Below, piece by piece: positions 37,440 through 48,950 of a DNA stretch of 64,000 nt. Within the stretch, counting starts at the first letter, position 1. Every line of letters starts with the position of its first letter. The notes below the pieces were generated by a model. That model was given only the letters and a program-made list of their open reading frames with translations, made no database searches and was not told the origin of the DNA. Both the position numbers and the translations under genes were made by a program. Source of the stretch: Cellvibrionaceae bacterium (GTDB lineage: Bacteria > Pseudomonadota > Gammaproteobacteria > Pseudomonadales > Cellvibrionaceae); assembly GCA_024707385.1 (NCBI GenBank), contig JANPZW010000008.1:620001-684000 (forward strand), in the 5' to 3' direction.

Positions 37440-37702
37440 AGCTCTCTATTGCGTTCATCTTCTGTCTCGTTAATCTATCTTTGGAAAAAAAGCACTGCCA
37501 TTCGTCTATCGTTTTGAGAGTGCAATAGAATGTGAATTTTCTCTTAGCCTTATGCCTTGCACTTATAAATTTGAATAACAAGAGGGCTACCCATTATGTG
37601 ATGATGAGGTGGTGCGACTGTCTCAGCGTCAATAGGAGTGGGTAGATATTTATACTGAACAAGTTATTTAGTGTTGATGCTTTCTGAAAATCTGGATATG
37701 CT

Positions 37703-37721
37703 AATGATAATTATTATCATT
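37703..37721. promoter_or_regulatory. Fur box upstream of the PvdS-like sigma gene
   Basis: AATGATAATTATTATCATT is a 19-bp palindrome perfect except at its centre base, and agrees with the classical GATAAT-type Fur operator. It lies 73 bp upstream of the ATG at 37794. Iron-bound Fur should therefore repress the sigma gene. Confidence 0.88.
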
Positions 37722-37793
37722 TAATGCTTTATAAATTGGTCTGTAGTTCTGGAGGGTTTGGTGGTGCGTGAAGATGATCAGGTTTTGAGTGTT

Positions 37794-38276
37794 ATGGACA
37801 TCTTTATCACTCACCGCACTCAGTTATGCCAAGCTGCTGCAAAAATTCTTGGAAGCCGTGACCGTGCCGAAGATGTCGTGCATGACGCCTATCTAAAAAT
37901 CATCGAAGTCCGCTCGAGTTTTGATATTAAACAACCCGTCGCGTATGTTTTCAGAGTGGTGCGTAACTTGGCGATAGATCACTACAGACGCATTTCCCTG
38001 GAATCGACATTTTTCGCGGCGGAAGAGGAGGGGCGTGACACGCCATCTTCCGGCGAATTGCCGGAAGCCATTTCGATCAATCGCCAGCAACTTATTCTGA
38101 TTGCTCGCGCGCTTGACCAATTGCCCGAGAGAACAAGAATGGTTTTTGAGCTGTATCGGATGGGCGGTCATACTCAAAGGGAGATCGCGAAAATGCTGAA
38201 TGTATCACCGACATTAATCAATTTTATGATTCGTGACGCATTGGATCAGTGTCGCAATGCTGTGGTTGCGCATTAA
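37794..38276 (+). CDS. PvdS-like iron-starvation ECF sigma factor
   Basis: I prefer the ATG at 37794 (MDIFITHRTQLCQAAAKILG); the open frame begins at 37758. The 160-residue protein resembles PvdS/PbrA-type sigma factors that drive siderophore synthesis. It has SRDRAEDVVHDAYLKI and RVVRNLAIDHYRR in sigma2, and LPERTRMVFELYRMGGHTQR plus VSPTLINFMIRDALDQCR in sigma4. SPTLxNFMIRDAL is nearly the PvdS text. A Fur box precedes it, and a promoter of the TAAAT-N16-CGT type recognised by PvdS lies upstream of the mbtH-NRPS genes. No full-length anti-sigma factor follows. Confidence 0.9.
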   Translation: MDIFITHRTQLCQAAAKILGSRDRAEDVVHDAYLKIIEVRSSFDIKQPVAYVFRVVRNLAIDHYRRISLESTFFAAEEEGRDTPSSGELPEAISINRQQLILIARALDQLPERTRMVFELYRMGGHTQREIAKMLNVSPTLINFMIRDALDQCRNAVVAH

Positions 38277-38432
38277 CCAATCGCTGCAACATCCCTGCAC
38301 ACAATCTATCTGTGTGTTTGCATAACTATTGTTATAATGGCCTCATTTTTTGATCAGAATAAGCTTCTCTTAACAGACGTATTAGTAGATCGTCTATTAC
38401 CGGGGAAGGGTCTTTTGTGATGGGGTAGAAAA

Positions 38433-38648
38433 ATGAGAGATGCTGAATATAGCGACGAAGTATGGCAACAAGCACAGGATTGGGTCATGCATTTGCATGA
38501 ATCTACCCTGGACGCAGCCGGACGTGAAAACCTTGGGCTATGGTTACAGGAAAGCATCGCGCACCGCAAAGCCTATGAGCAGGCATCTGCGCTATGGTTG
38601 ATGATGGGACTGGTGCCGACATCCAGTGAACTAGATGATCCATCTTAA
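38433..38648 (+). CDS. Standalone FecR N-terminal (DUF4880) protein
   Basis: 71 residues that align only with the cytoplasmic N-terminal part of FecR: VWQQAQDWVMHLHES, LGLWLQESIAHRKAYEQASA. The transmembrane helix and periplasmic domain are absent, and no matching sequence follows in another frame. In full-length FecR this region binds the sigma factor, so this could be a soluble sigma-binding protein or a remnant. It follows the PvdS-like gene by 156 bp. A weak hairpin (ATTTTGC/GCAAAAT at 38657-38674) may end the transcript. Confidence 0.7.
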   Translation: MRDAEYSDEVWQQAQDWVMHLHESTLDAAGRENLGLWLQESIAHRKAYEQASALWLMMGLVPTSSELDDPS

Positions 38649-38656
38649 ATGTGAAG

Positions 38657-38674
38657 ATTTTGCTGAAGCAAAAT
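38657..38674 (+). terminator. Weak hairpin after the FecR fragment
   Basis: A 7-bp stem (ATTTTGC/GCAAAAT) with loop TGAA begins eight bases after the FecR-like stop. It is AT-rich and followed by ATTTG rather than a clear T-run, so termination would be weak. Confidence 0.35.
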
Positions 38675-38836
38675 ATTTGCTCATCCCCTCCAATGTCGAG
38701 TCTTTTAAAAATAAGTCCGATAAAAGGCTCGATACCCGACCTTAATTGTGATCAGGAAATGAAGATCCCTCTTTCTTTTTTTGCAATCCACTTAACACAT
38801 CTCGCAATTCACTTCAGCACCATCTTTAGCTTCCCC

Positions 38837-38860
38837 TAAATTCTTTCCCTGCTTGCTCGT
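38837..38860 (+). promoter_or_regulatory. PvdS-type promoter (TAAAT-N16-CGT) upstream of mbtH
   Basis: CTAAAT at 38836-38841, then 16 bases, then CGT at 38858-38860. This is the iron-starvation promoter bound by PvdS-type sigma factors in Pseudomonas. It lies 73 bp upstream of the mbtH start, and a PvdS-like sigma is encoded 560 bp upstream. It probably drives the mbtH-thioesterase-NRPS genes. Confidence 0.72.
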
Positions 38861-38932
38861 CCTGTATGTGACGGGAGAATACTGTATGACCGGTATCTCT
38901 TTCACCTCCTTAGAATGAAGCGAGTAAAGACT

Positions 38933-39208
38933 ATGACCACCAGTTGTTTTGACCGCGAAGACGAAATCTTCATTGTTCTGGTCAACCATGAGGAACAGTA
39001 CTCCATCTGGCCGCACTGGAAGCCTGTGCCAGGTGGCTGGGCTGCTGTCGAGGGTGTCAAAGGCGATAAAAAAACCGTGCTGGAATATGTGGAGAAAACC
39101 TGGGTCGATATGCGTCCGTTGTCCTTGCGCAAATGGATGGAAGAACAGGAATCGAAAGGCGCCTGGCGCACCGCTTCCAAAACTGTGGAAGTCGCCGGGG
39201 CAGAGTAA
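38933..39208 (+). CDS. MbtH-like protein
   Basis: 91 residues from ATG 38933 (MTTSCFDREDEIFIVLVNHE). The MbtH signature is complete: HEEQYSIWPHWKPVPGGW, YVEKTWVDMRPLSL. MbtH proteins bind adenylation domains and are needed for their solubility or activity. First gene after the PvdS-type promoter, seven bases before the thioesterase, so co-expressed with the NRPS genes. Confidence 0.95.
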   Translation: MTTSCFDREDEIFIVLVNHEEQYSIWPHWKPVPGGWAAVEGVKGDKKTVLEYVEKTWVDMRPLSLRKWMEEQESKGAWRTASKTVEVAGAE

Positions 39209-39215
39209 TTCATTC

Positions 39216-39968
39216 ATGAAAGCAGTCAGTCTGTTCTGCATACCTTGCGCCGGTGCCAGTGCCACAATGTATTTACGCTGGCGGCGTTTTTTGCCGGAAT
39301 GGATCAAGCTGGTGCCAGTGGAGTTGCCGGGCCGGGGAAGGCGGCTCGAAGAGCCGTTTATCGAGGATTACGATCTTCTGGTGAGCCGGCTCTGTGGTGA
39401 AATGGTTATTGGCAAAGATGGAGCCTGGGCCATTTTCGGCCACAGCATGGGCGCACTGCTGGCCTTCGGTATCACAGCACGCCTGCATTCAATTCAAGCG
39501 CCTTTACCCATGGCGATTTTTGCTTCGGCAAGCCCGGCCCCAGCCCACAGAAATTCCAGTCGTTATCCCGATACCGGCAATGATGATGCATTGATTGCCG
39601 ATTTGCACAAGCACGGCGGAACTCCGCGGGAAGTTTTTGAAAATCCTGAACTGCTGCGTCTGACTCTCGATACCTTGCGGGCGGATTATCGCGTATGCGC
39701 CAGCTTCAATTACGACCGCAATATGGCATTGCCGGTACCGATACAGGTTTTTGCCGGCCGGCACGATGACATCGAACCGGAAATGATCGAAGCCTGGCAA
39801 CGCGAGACGATCCGTGCTTTCGGCCTGCATTGGTTCGATGGCGGCCATTTTTTTATTCGTGACAATGAAAAGCCGTTATTGCGGATATTGGAACACAGCC
39901 TGAAGACCCACTCAAATCAGATCACCCAAAATTCGGGATCGCCACGGCCGAGTCACACGGCAATCTGA
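39216..39968 (+). CDS. Type II thioesterase of the NRPS cluster
   Basis: 250 residues, alpha/beta hydrolase. Starts MKAVSLFCIPCAGASATMYL, with LVPVELPGRGRR, the nucleophile elbow GHSMG (Ser near residue 72) and the catalytic His in FDGGHFFI; the Asp is likely in FAGRHDD. The LPGRGRR and GHSMGAL pattern is that of editing thioesterases that clear misprimed carrier proteins. It lies between mbtH and the first NRPS gene, with 25 bp to the latter. Confidence 0.92.
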   Translation: MKAVSLFCIPCAGASATMYLRWRRFLPEWIKLVPVELPGRGRRLEEPFIEDYDLLVSRLCGEMVIGKDGAWAIFGHSMGALLAFGITARLHSIQAPLPMAIFASASPAPAHRNSSRYPDTGNDDALIADLHKHGGTPREVFENPELLRLTLDTLRADYRVCASFNYDRNMALPVPIQVFAGRHDDIEPEMIEAWQRETIRAFGLHWFDGGHFFIRDNEKPLLRILEHSLKTHSNQITQNSGSPRPSHTAI

Positions 39969-39993
39969 ATGAATTTCCGGAAGAGAGCGGACA

Positions 39994-42900
39994 ATGAGCG
40001 CCAATACTGAAGTGCCAGAATATTCACCCCGCAATTTTGTCGAGCATCTGCGCATGCTGGCGGCGTCACGGCCTGATGATATCGCTCTGGTGGTCGTCGA
40101 TGAGTGCAATGGCATTCCTGTCGACAGGCCGTTCACCTACGCACAGTTGGATATGCACATCCGCGCATTGGCCGCGTTGCTGCAGACAAAAACCGGCAAA
40201 GGTGATCGGGTTTTGCTGTTGCTCAGCAATAACGAACATTATGCGGTGGCTTTTTTCGCTTGCCTTTATGCGGGTCTGATTGCGGTGCCGGCATTTCCTC
40301 CGGAATCAATGCGGGAGCAACATCTGGCTCGCCTGTCGGAAATCGCACGTGATGCCGAGGCATCTTGCATTCTGACCACTCGTGATGCTCTGGGCTTGGC
40401 AGGCGAACTGCTGCGCACGCAAAACAATGCGGTGATTTTGGCGGTGGATGAAACCGATGATGTGCTTGCAAACACCTGGGTTTCACACGTGCCGGACGAC
40501 GAGGACATCGCTTTTCTGCAATATACCTCGGGTTCCACCTCGGCACCCAAAGGGGTCATGGTCACTCTGGGAAATCTGATGGCCAATGAACGAGCGATAG
40601 GACAGGCTCTCTCGATCACTGAAAATGATGTGATCGTTTCTTGGTTGCCGCTGTTTCATGACATGGGCCTTATCGGCGGACTGCTGCAACCGTTTTACCG
40701 CGGGATCAGATTGGTTTTGATGTCGCCGGAATTTTTTCTGCAAAAACCGCTGCGCTGGCTGGAAGCCATTGCTCGCCATAAGGGAACGGTCAGTGGTGGG
40801 CCCGATTTTTCCTATCGATTATGCCTGGAGCGCGTCAAGGAAAAACAAATCGCCGGCCTGGATCTATCCAGTTGGCGCATCGCGTTTTCCGGCGCCGAGC
40901 CGGTGCGACCCGACACCTTGATGCACTTCACCACGCGTTTCCAGGCCGCGCATTTTCGAGCAACGGCGGTCTGTCCCTGCTATGGCCTTGCCGAAGCCAC
41001 TCTGATGGTGAGCGCCGGGGAGCCCGGTGCCGGAATGATGGCGCGCGCTTTTCACGACGCGGGACTCCAGAGCAGTGAGGTTGTGCCGGATACGGCCGGT
41101 AAAACACTGGTGGCATGCGGCAAGGTGGTATCCCGGCATCGGGTGGAGATCCGTGACATGCGGGACCGGACGGTCTGCCCGGACACGAAAGTGGGGGAAA
41201 TCTGGGTCAGCGGTCCGAGTGTCGCCCAAGGTTATTGGCGGAAACCCGAGGCCACGGCGGAAACGTTTGTTGAACAGGGTCACCGGCTCTGGCTGAGAAC
41301 CGGCGACCTGGGTTTTATGTATGAAGGTGAACTTTATATTGCCGGCCGCTTGAAGGATTTGATCATAGTGCGCGGCCATAATCTCTATCCGCAGGATATT
41401 GAGCAGATCATTGAGACGGAATTGGACGCGGTACGCAAAGGACGCGTCGCCGCTTTTGCGGTGGATGGAGCAAACGGAGAAGGCATAGGTGTGGCCGTGG
41501 AGGTTTCCCGCAGCGTGCAGAAATCGGTGCCGGCAAGCAAATTGGTGGGGGCGCTGAGCGAAACCGTGAGCGGTATCTGCGGCGAGCCTCTTTCCGTGGT
41601 GTTGCTGCTGAACCCCGGTGGATTGCCGAAGACTTCCAGTGGCAAACTGCAGCGCAATGCATGCCGGCAGGGCTGGCTGAATAAAAACCTGGATGTCTAT
41701 GCCATATTTGAACACGGGCAATTCGTGCTGGGTGATGGTGGCGACAATGAATCCGGCGGCGAATGCGACGCCCTGGAGATCGCGCTACGCGATATCTGGG
41801 CTGCGGTGCTCAATCGGAAAAATCTCGATCGCAACACACATTTTTTTGCGGCCGGCGGCAATTTCTCTGGACGCGACACAGATTTCGGCTGCCATCCAGG
41901 CGCATTGGGGGATAACCTTCCCAGTAAGCGCGCTGTTCGAAAACCCGCGCCTGTCCGAGTGCGCAGCCGAAATTCGCCGTCGTCTGGGCCTCGGAGCGTC
42001 CGCCACGTTCGAAAACATTCCGGTTTTATCATCGGAACAACGCCAGAGGCCACAACCATTGTCACCGGCGCAGCAACGCCAATGGTTTCTCTGGCTGCTG
42101 GATCCAGAGAATACCGCCTACCACATTCAGGGGGCTCTGCGTTTATCTGGGTATCTGGACCGGCAGGTATTAGTCCAAACCCTCCTGGGTCTCGCTCAAC
42201 GCCATGAATCTCTGCGCACGTTGTTGGAGGTCGGTCCTGATGGCGAAGTCACCCAGAGGGTCCAACCGCACGGGCAATTGCCGGTCCAGCTTTTTCATCT
42301 TGAAAATCAGTCCGATGCGGAAAACCAAGCCGCCGACATCCTGCGTCGCTGCGGAGCCGAGTCTTTTGATCTCATCTGTGGTCCTCTGGTCCGAGCTCTG
42401 CTGATCTGCCTTCCCGAGAATCAATATATTCTCGCCATCATCATGCACCACATCATTTCCGACGGCGTCTCAATGCAGATTCTGGTGGATGAGCTGGCGG
42501 TGTGTTATGAGGCGTCACTTCGCGGTGAGACGGCGCGGCTGGACAAGCTGCCGGTTCAATACGTCGACTATTCCCTTTGGCTGCAGCATTGGTTGTCCGA
42601 CGGCAGGGGCGAACGTCAGCAAAGCTATTGGCGCGAACGCTTGGGTGATGAGCATACGGTGTTGCCACTGCAGGTCGATCATTCCCGCCAGGTGGTTGCC
42701 CGTTATGGCGCCGCGCAATATGACTTCGATCTGCCAGAGCGGTTGAGCACTGGCCTGCGGCAGTTGGCGGCAAGCGTGGAAGTCACCTTGTTCATGGCTC
42801 TGCTGACAGCCTGCACATTCTGCTGCATCGTTACACCGGCCAACGGCATATACGCATAGGTGTGCCTGTGGCCAACCGTCCCTCTCTGGAGGCGCGGGGA

Positions 42901-45900
42901 GTGATCGGCCTGTTTGTGAATACTCTCGTATTGGATTGCGACCTGAAGAACCGAGCCGCTCCTGTGCAACTGTTGAAACAGGTCAGGGATATGGCGCTTG
43001 CCGCGCAAGCCAACCAGGATCTGCCCTTCGAACAATTGGTCGCACTCCTGCAGCCAGAGCGCAGTCTCGCCCACAATCCGCTGTTCCAGGTCATGTTCAA
43101 TCATCTTTCGGAGGATTACCGAATCCTGAGAGGGCTGCCAGGTCTGGCGGTGACCAGGGAGCCTTTCCCACCTCGCGATGCGCAGTTCGAACTGACCCTG
43201 GACACCCGCGAGGATGGCCAGGGCCGGGTGCGGTGTTGCTTCACCTATGCCAAGGAATTGTTCGAGAGGGAAACCATCGAGCGCATGGCCGGCCACTATC
43301 TGCGGGTGCTCGATGCTCTGGTCGAGCGACCGCAATACCCGGTGGAAGACATCGAATTGCTGAGTCCGGCCGAGCGGCGAATGCTCGAAGAATGGGGCAT
43401 CGATGACCGCCATCTATCCGGTGGCGGGCTGGTGCATCAGTTGTTCCAGCAGCAAGCAGCACTGCGTCCGGAAGCCATAGCACTGAGCTGCTGCGAGCAG
43501 CAGCTCAGTTATGGTGAGCTGAACCGCCGGGCCAACCGGCTTGCGCATCACCTTCTGGGCCTGGGCATCAAACCCGAGACAAGAGTGGGTATTGCCACCG
43601 ATCGCTCGATCGAAATGGTGGTGGGGCTGTTGGCGATTCTGAAGGCGGGAGCCGCCTATGTGCCGTTGGATCCAGAGTATCCGCAGGAGCGGCTGTCTTA
43701 CATGATCGAAGACAGCCGTATCGAATGGTTGCTCATGCAACGCCATTTGCGGGAACGTTTGAATTGCCGCGAAACCATCAAAAGAATCGGGCTGGATGAA
43801 AACCTCATTTCGTCCCCGGAATCCGCACTTGATCCGGAGCTGCCGATCAATGCGGAAAATCTGGCTTATGTGATTTACACCTCCGGCTCCACCGGCAGAC
43901 CCAAGGGCGTCATGGTGCGCCAGGCAGCTCTTACCAATTTTATGCAAAGCATGAGGGAGCAGCCGGGGGTGACCAAGCGGGATACCCTGGTTGCTGTCAC
44001 TTCGTTGTCTTTTGATATAGCGGCACTGGAAATCTTTCTGCCTTTGGTGTGTGGAGCCCGGGTCGTCCTGGCTGCGCGTGAGACGGCCCGCGACGGCGCC
44101 GCGCTCGCACGACTCATCGATCAGCATCAGGCGACGCTGCTCCAATCGACGCCGGCAGGCTGGCGGATATTACGGGAGACCGGCTGGACGCCTGGAAGGC
44201 CTTTCAAGGGGCTGTGCGGTGGTGAAGCATTGCCTCCGGATCTGGCCGATGATCTCCCGGCTGCCGGTATTGATTTATGGAACATGTATGGCCCCACGGA
44301 GACGACCATCTGGTCAACGGCAGTAGCCGTTTCCGCTTCCCAGGGCGCCAATCTCGGCCGCGCGATCGCCGCGACGCGGATGCATGTGTTGGATGGCGCG
44401 CTCAACCCTGTGGCAATTGGTGTCGCTGGCGAGCTGTATCTCGGTGGTGCCGGTCTCGCCCGCGGCTACCTCCAGCGTCCAGACTTGACCGTGGAGCGCT
44501 TTATTGCGGATCCGCAGGGCGCAGCTGGTGCGCGGCTGTACCGTACCGGCGATCTGGTCCGCTGGGATGTGAACGGTCGGCTGGAATATCTGGGGCGGCT
44601 CGACCATCAGGTAAAAATCCGTGGCTTCCGGATCGAGCTGGGCGAAGTCGAGGCCGCGCTGCTGGCGCAGCCGGAAATCCGCGAAGCAGTGGTGGTGGCG
44701 AAGGAAGGCCCCGCTGGCACCCGGCTGGTGGGGTATGTTTCCGGTAGAGCGGGGAACTTCATCAATACGGCGTGGCTGTGCGAGCGGTTGGGCCAGAGCC
44801 TGCCGGATTACATGGTGCCCGCAGCAATTGTCGTGCTGGAAAATCTGCCGCTCAACGCCAACGGCAAGGTGGATCGCAAAGCGCTGCCGGAGCCCGATGC
44901 CACCAGCATTCGCGAATACGAGGCGCCCCAAGGCGAAGTGGAAAAAATCCTGGCGCGGATCTGGACGGAAGTCTTGGGCGTGGAGCGTGTGGGGCGGCGC
45001 GATAATTTCTTCGAACTGGGTGGACACTCGCTGATTGCGATCATGCTGGTTTCGCGCGTGCGCATTGCTTTGGGGGCAGAACTGCCCTTGCGCCGGATTT
45101 TTGAATTTCCGTCTCTGCAGGCAATGGCCGCCTGTATTCAAGGCGTATCCGATGACAGACAGGCGGTGCAAGTGCCGCTATCGCCTGTTGCGCGCAAACC
45201 TTCGATGCCATTGTCGCCGGCTCAGCAGCGGCTCTGGCTCGTGGAGCGCATGTCGGGTTTGTCCGGTTCACAGAAGAGCGCGGCGTATAACATGGCCGCG
45301 GCACTGCGCTTATCGGGAGAATTAAATTCGGCCCACTTGCAAAAGACGCTGGATACCATCCTGGCACGCCATGAGGTGTTGCGAACGGTTTATCTGGAGG
45401 ACGACGACGGCGACCCTATTGCCGTTGTTTGCGAGCCGACGGGCCTTTATATGCCTGTAACGGATTTCACCCATATGCCGGTGAATGAGCGGCAAAGTGT
45501 TGTCGATCGCATTCTCGCGGAATTCTCCGCGCAGCCATTCGAGCTCTCCAGCTGTCCCCTGGTGCGATCGCAATTACTGCGTTTCGATCCAACGCAACAT
45601 GTGCTGCTGCTGTGTATTCATCACATCGCGTTCGACGGTTGGTCGGTGGCGGTATTCGTGCGGGAATTCGCTGCGATTTATGAAGGGTTGAATACAGGTG
45701 TGGCGCCATTGATACCTGCGCTGGACATTCAATACACGGACTACGCCGTCTGGCAACACCAATGGCTTGCTGCCACGTCGGAAAAAAATAAAGAATTCTG
45801 GTGCCGCTATCTCGATGGTGCGCCCGCCGCTACCACAGTGACAGCGGATTATGCGAAATCGTCGAAGATTTCCACTGCCGGCGACGCATTGCGTATGAAA

Positions 45901-47625
45901 ATTCCAGGCAATGCAGTAACCGCCATTAATCTTTTGGCGAGACGGCATGAAACCTCCGCTTTTACATTTCTCCTCGCCACTTTCACCGCACTGCTGCATC
46001 GATGGACCGGCGCGAGCGATATGGTGATCGGCACCGACGTGGCCGGCCGCAGTCATCCCGCTCTCGAAAATCTGATCGGGTTTTTCGTCAACGTGGTACC
46101 GCTGCGCTCGCGGTTAACCGCCGGCATGACCTTCAGCCAATGGCTGAGACAGACGAAGGAAACCAGTTTGGCCGCCTTTGAACACCAGGACGTGCCGCTC
46201 GACCAGATCGTCGATTACGCCAAGGTGCAACGCAACCGCGGCGGCAATCCTCTGGTTCAGGTGTTGTTCGTCATGCAAAACACACCACGTGCGCACTTCG
46301 ACATTCCCGGCCTGCATATCGAGGTCCTGCCCGCGCCGGTTGCGACTTCGAAATTCGATATTGCCGTCTTTGTCGAGGAGAACGAGGATGGCTTTCATGT
46401 CGACTGGATTTATGCCACGTCTCTTTATCAACGCGAGACCATGGAGAAAATGCTGAACATGTGGAATGAATTATTGCAGCAGGTGGTAGCGACACCTGAA
46501 GCACCCCTCGAAGGAATTAATACCTCTACCATCACGCCGTCACCGGATCCCTTGTCATCCCTGCCCGTTGCCGCGAAAGCGGGAAAACTCGATAAGCTCA
46601 AAAATATTGCCGGGCGCCCGGTGGCGTCCACCGCGGTGAACCGTTCTCCTATCCGCACGTCCTTCTTCGCATCGGACCGCCAATTTCCCCTGGTTGTCGA
46701 AGCCGCCAGCGCGGATCAGGACGCGGTTGCCTGGGCGCGCGCGCAGCGCGGTTTTATTGAAGAATCCCTCGGTCAATATGCTGCGGTGCTGTTCCGCAAT
46801 TTCGGCCTGAAAACACCCCAGGATTTTGAAGCGTTTGCCGAGGCCATTGAACCCGAATTGCACGGCAGTTACGGGGATTTACCGAAGAAGGAGGGCGGGC
46901 GCAATATCTATCAATCGACACCTTATCCCGAGCGGCAGATGATTCTCTACCACAATGAGAGCTCTCATCTCGAGCGCTGGCCGCGCAAACAGTGGTTTTT
47001 CTGCGAGGTGCCCTCCCGCATCGGCGGCGCGACACCGATTGTCGACTGCAGGGAAATGTTGCGCCGTCTGCCGCAGGATATCGTCCGCAGGTTCGAGGAG
47101 AAAGGGTTGCTCTATGTACGCACCTTTACACCGCGCCTGGATGTGAGTTGGCAGGATTTCTATAAAACGGAGGATACCGCCGAGCTGGAAATCCGGCTGG
47201 CGGCGGCGGGTATGACATGGCGTTGGTTGGATAAGGAAACGCTGCAAGTCCGTTCGCACAGCCCGGCGGTCATCACACATCCGCTGACCGGTGACAGGGT
47301 TTTCTTCAATCAGATCCAACTTCACCACCCTCATTGCCTGGAGAGCGGCATGCGCACCGATCTGTTGGATCTGGTCGGCGCCGAAAGAATGCCGCGACAG
47401 GTTTATTACGGTGATGGCAGCCCGATCGACGATGAGACGGTCGCGGTGATCGGCCATTGTTATGAGCAGTGCACGGTGCGGTTCTCATGGCAGCAGGGCG
47501 ACGTGGCGCTGCTGGACAATATGCTGGTCGCCCACGCCCGCGATCCGTATCAAGGCGAGCGAAAAATCGTCGTCGCCATGGGTGCCATGTTCGAGCGCAC
47601 GGCATTAAACAGCACGCCTTGGTAA
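39994..47625 (+). CDS. NRPS loading/first-module synthetase: FAAL-PCP-C-A-PCP-C-TauD
   Basis: One gene of about 2540 residues after repairing two frame breaks (an extra T in 41862-41864; a lost base near 42810). Domains: fatty-acyl-AMP ligase 40020-41690 (YTSGSTSAPKG), carrier protein 41770-41990 (GGNSL serine), condensation 42050-43390 (HHIISDG), adenylation 43430-44890, carrier 44930-45140 (GGHSL), condensation 45200-46520 (HHIAFDG), and an iron/oxoglutarate hydroxylase 46640-47610. The adenylation residues, aligned to GrsA, read D-I-L-Q-C-G-M-I-W-K, close to glycine codes. The ligase activates a fatty acid that starts the chain. The start ATG 39994 lies 25 bp after the thioesterase. The C-terminal hydroxylase acts with the interface domain that begins the next gene. 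Confidence 0.9.
40020..41690 (+). other. FAAL domain (fatty-acyl-AMP ligase)
   Basis: The first 560 residues form an acyl-activating enzyme with YTSGSTSAPKG, LPLFHDMGLIGGLL and the FAAL-type segment YCxGLAEATLMVS (here CPCYGLAEATLMVS). It is fused directly to a carrier protein, so a fatty acid is loaded as acyl-AMP without coenzyme A. This makes the product a lipopeptide. Confidence 0.88.
46640..47610 (+). other. Embedded TauD/SyrP-like Asp beta-hydroxylase domain
   Basis: About 320 residues fused behind a condensation domain. The iron-binding H-x-E lies in LYHNESSH (46951-46959) and the distal His and Arg in LDNMLVAHARDPYQGERK. Conserved surroundings (WFFCEVPSRIGGATPIVDCR) match SyrP-type non-heme iron, oxoglutarate-dependent hydroxylases of siderophore NRPSs, which hydroxylate carrier-bound Asp. 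The following interface domain and Asp-type adenylation domain support that substrate. Confidence 0.82.
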
Positions 47626-47665
47626 TCGTCTACCCAACAGGTATCGATTATTAAGGAGACCGCGG

Positions 47666-48950
47666 ATGTTGGCGGAACATGTAGAACTCTCGGTGGCACT
47701 CAGCCCCGAGCAGCGCGCGCTTGTCATGCAGTGGGGCGACGACAATATCGCAAAAAAAACTACGGTGACTGCACAGGTGGTTATCGAAGGGCAATTAAAT
47801 TATGCGCGCCTGCGGCTCGTCGTTGAAAATTTGCGAAATGCACATGGTCTATTGAGAACGGCGCTGCGCCATGTTCCGGGTTGGCGCGGGTTGCGCATGC
47901 AGCAGCTCGATGAGAGCCCAATCCTGCACTGGTGCGAAGCTGATTTAAGGTGCGAAGCCGATTTAAGCTGCGAAACCGATTTAAGGCCAACCGGCGAGAC
48001 GACATTATCCGATTGGGTGGAACAATTCCGCGCCCAGCCGATGGCGACCGAGCGCGGCGAGTTGATCAAGGCCGCCCTGGTTCATCTGCAGTCCGGTCAT
48101 GTGCTGGTATTGGTGGCAAATGCGCTTGTCATGGATCGAGCCGGCCTGCTCGCATTCATCGGGCAAATGATCGAGGGATACAGGGATGGCGCAATGATCG
48201 ATCCCGAAAACCTCTTCCAATATCCGGGATTTGTCGAGTGGCGGCAATCGTTGGAAGACGACGAAGCGGCACTGCTGGGCAGAGAATATTGGAATTCCTA
48301 TATTGCACAAAATTCCGGTCTGGAATCCCCAAGACACGGCTGCCGCTGGAAAATACCCCGAACATCCGGTCTGGGCAAAAAAATTCATACGACGCGTGCC
48401 ATCGACCACCGGTCGACACAAGTCCTGGAGCGCACGGCCAATGCACTCGGCTGTCCCGTCGATATTCTGCTGCAGGGCGCCTGGTGGTTGCTGCTGGTCA
48501 GGTTGACCGGATTCGAATCTTTTATCGCCGGCTGGTTGCACGATTGCCGTCGGGATTACGAAGTGATGGCCGGCGCCGCAGGCGTCTTCGAAAAAATATT
48601 GCCCGTCGCGATCCACATCCAGGCCGACACTTCATTTGCGCAGTGGCTGGCAACATTTTCCGGCACTTTGAATAATCATATCGAGGCGCAGGAATACTGG
48701 AATCTCGATGAGCCGTCCGCGCCTGCGCATTTGCGGACGGGCTTTGCATTTTACGAGGCTTTGCCGGAGCGCATTTCGGGGTGGCGCGTGGCCGCCGGGC
48801 CTGGCCCCTATCCACGCTTCGAATTGGCGCTGCAGATCGACTGGTCCGGCGCTACCGCTGAATTACTTATCGATGCGGATGCATCGCGTTACTGCAAAAA
48901 TTGATCGAGCGGTTGCTCGATCAATATCTCACGCTGTTGCACAGCGTCGT
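47666..48950 (+). other. Interface-type (catalytically degenerate) condensation domain
   Basis: This N-terminal ~420-residue region has condensation-domain length and ends but lacks the catalytic HHxxxDG; the corresponding stretch reads VANALVMDRAGL. A short internal repeat (CEADLRCEADLSCETDLR) is inserted near residue 95. In siderophore synthetases such interface domains sit before Asp- or His-loading modules and recruit the beta-hydroxylase. Here the hydroxylase is fused to the end of the preceding protein. Confidence 0.75.

Noticed and set aside
38792..39307. Minus-strand frame covering mbtH
   Set aside because: Shadow of the MbtH gene, whose signature on the plus strand is unambiguous.
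42703..43413. Long minus-strand open frames opposite the NRPS genes (also 40864-41721, 44314-45171, 49798-50775, 58734-59747, 60585-61250)
   Set aside because: They lie fully inside well conserved NRPS domains, have no ribosome-binding sites or recognisable domains, and follow from the high GC codon use on the coding strand.
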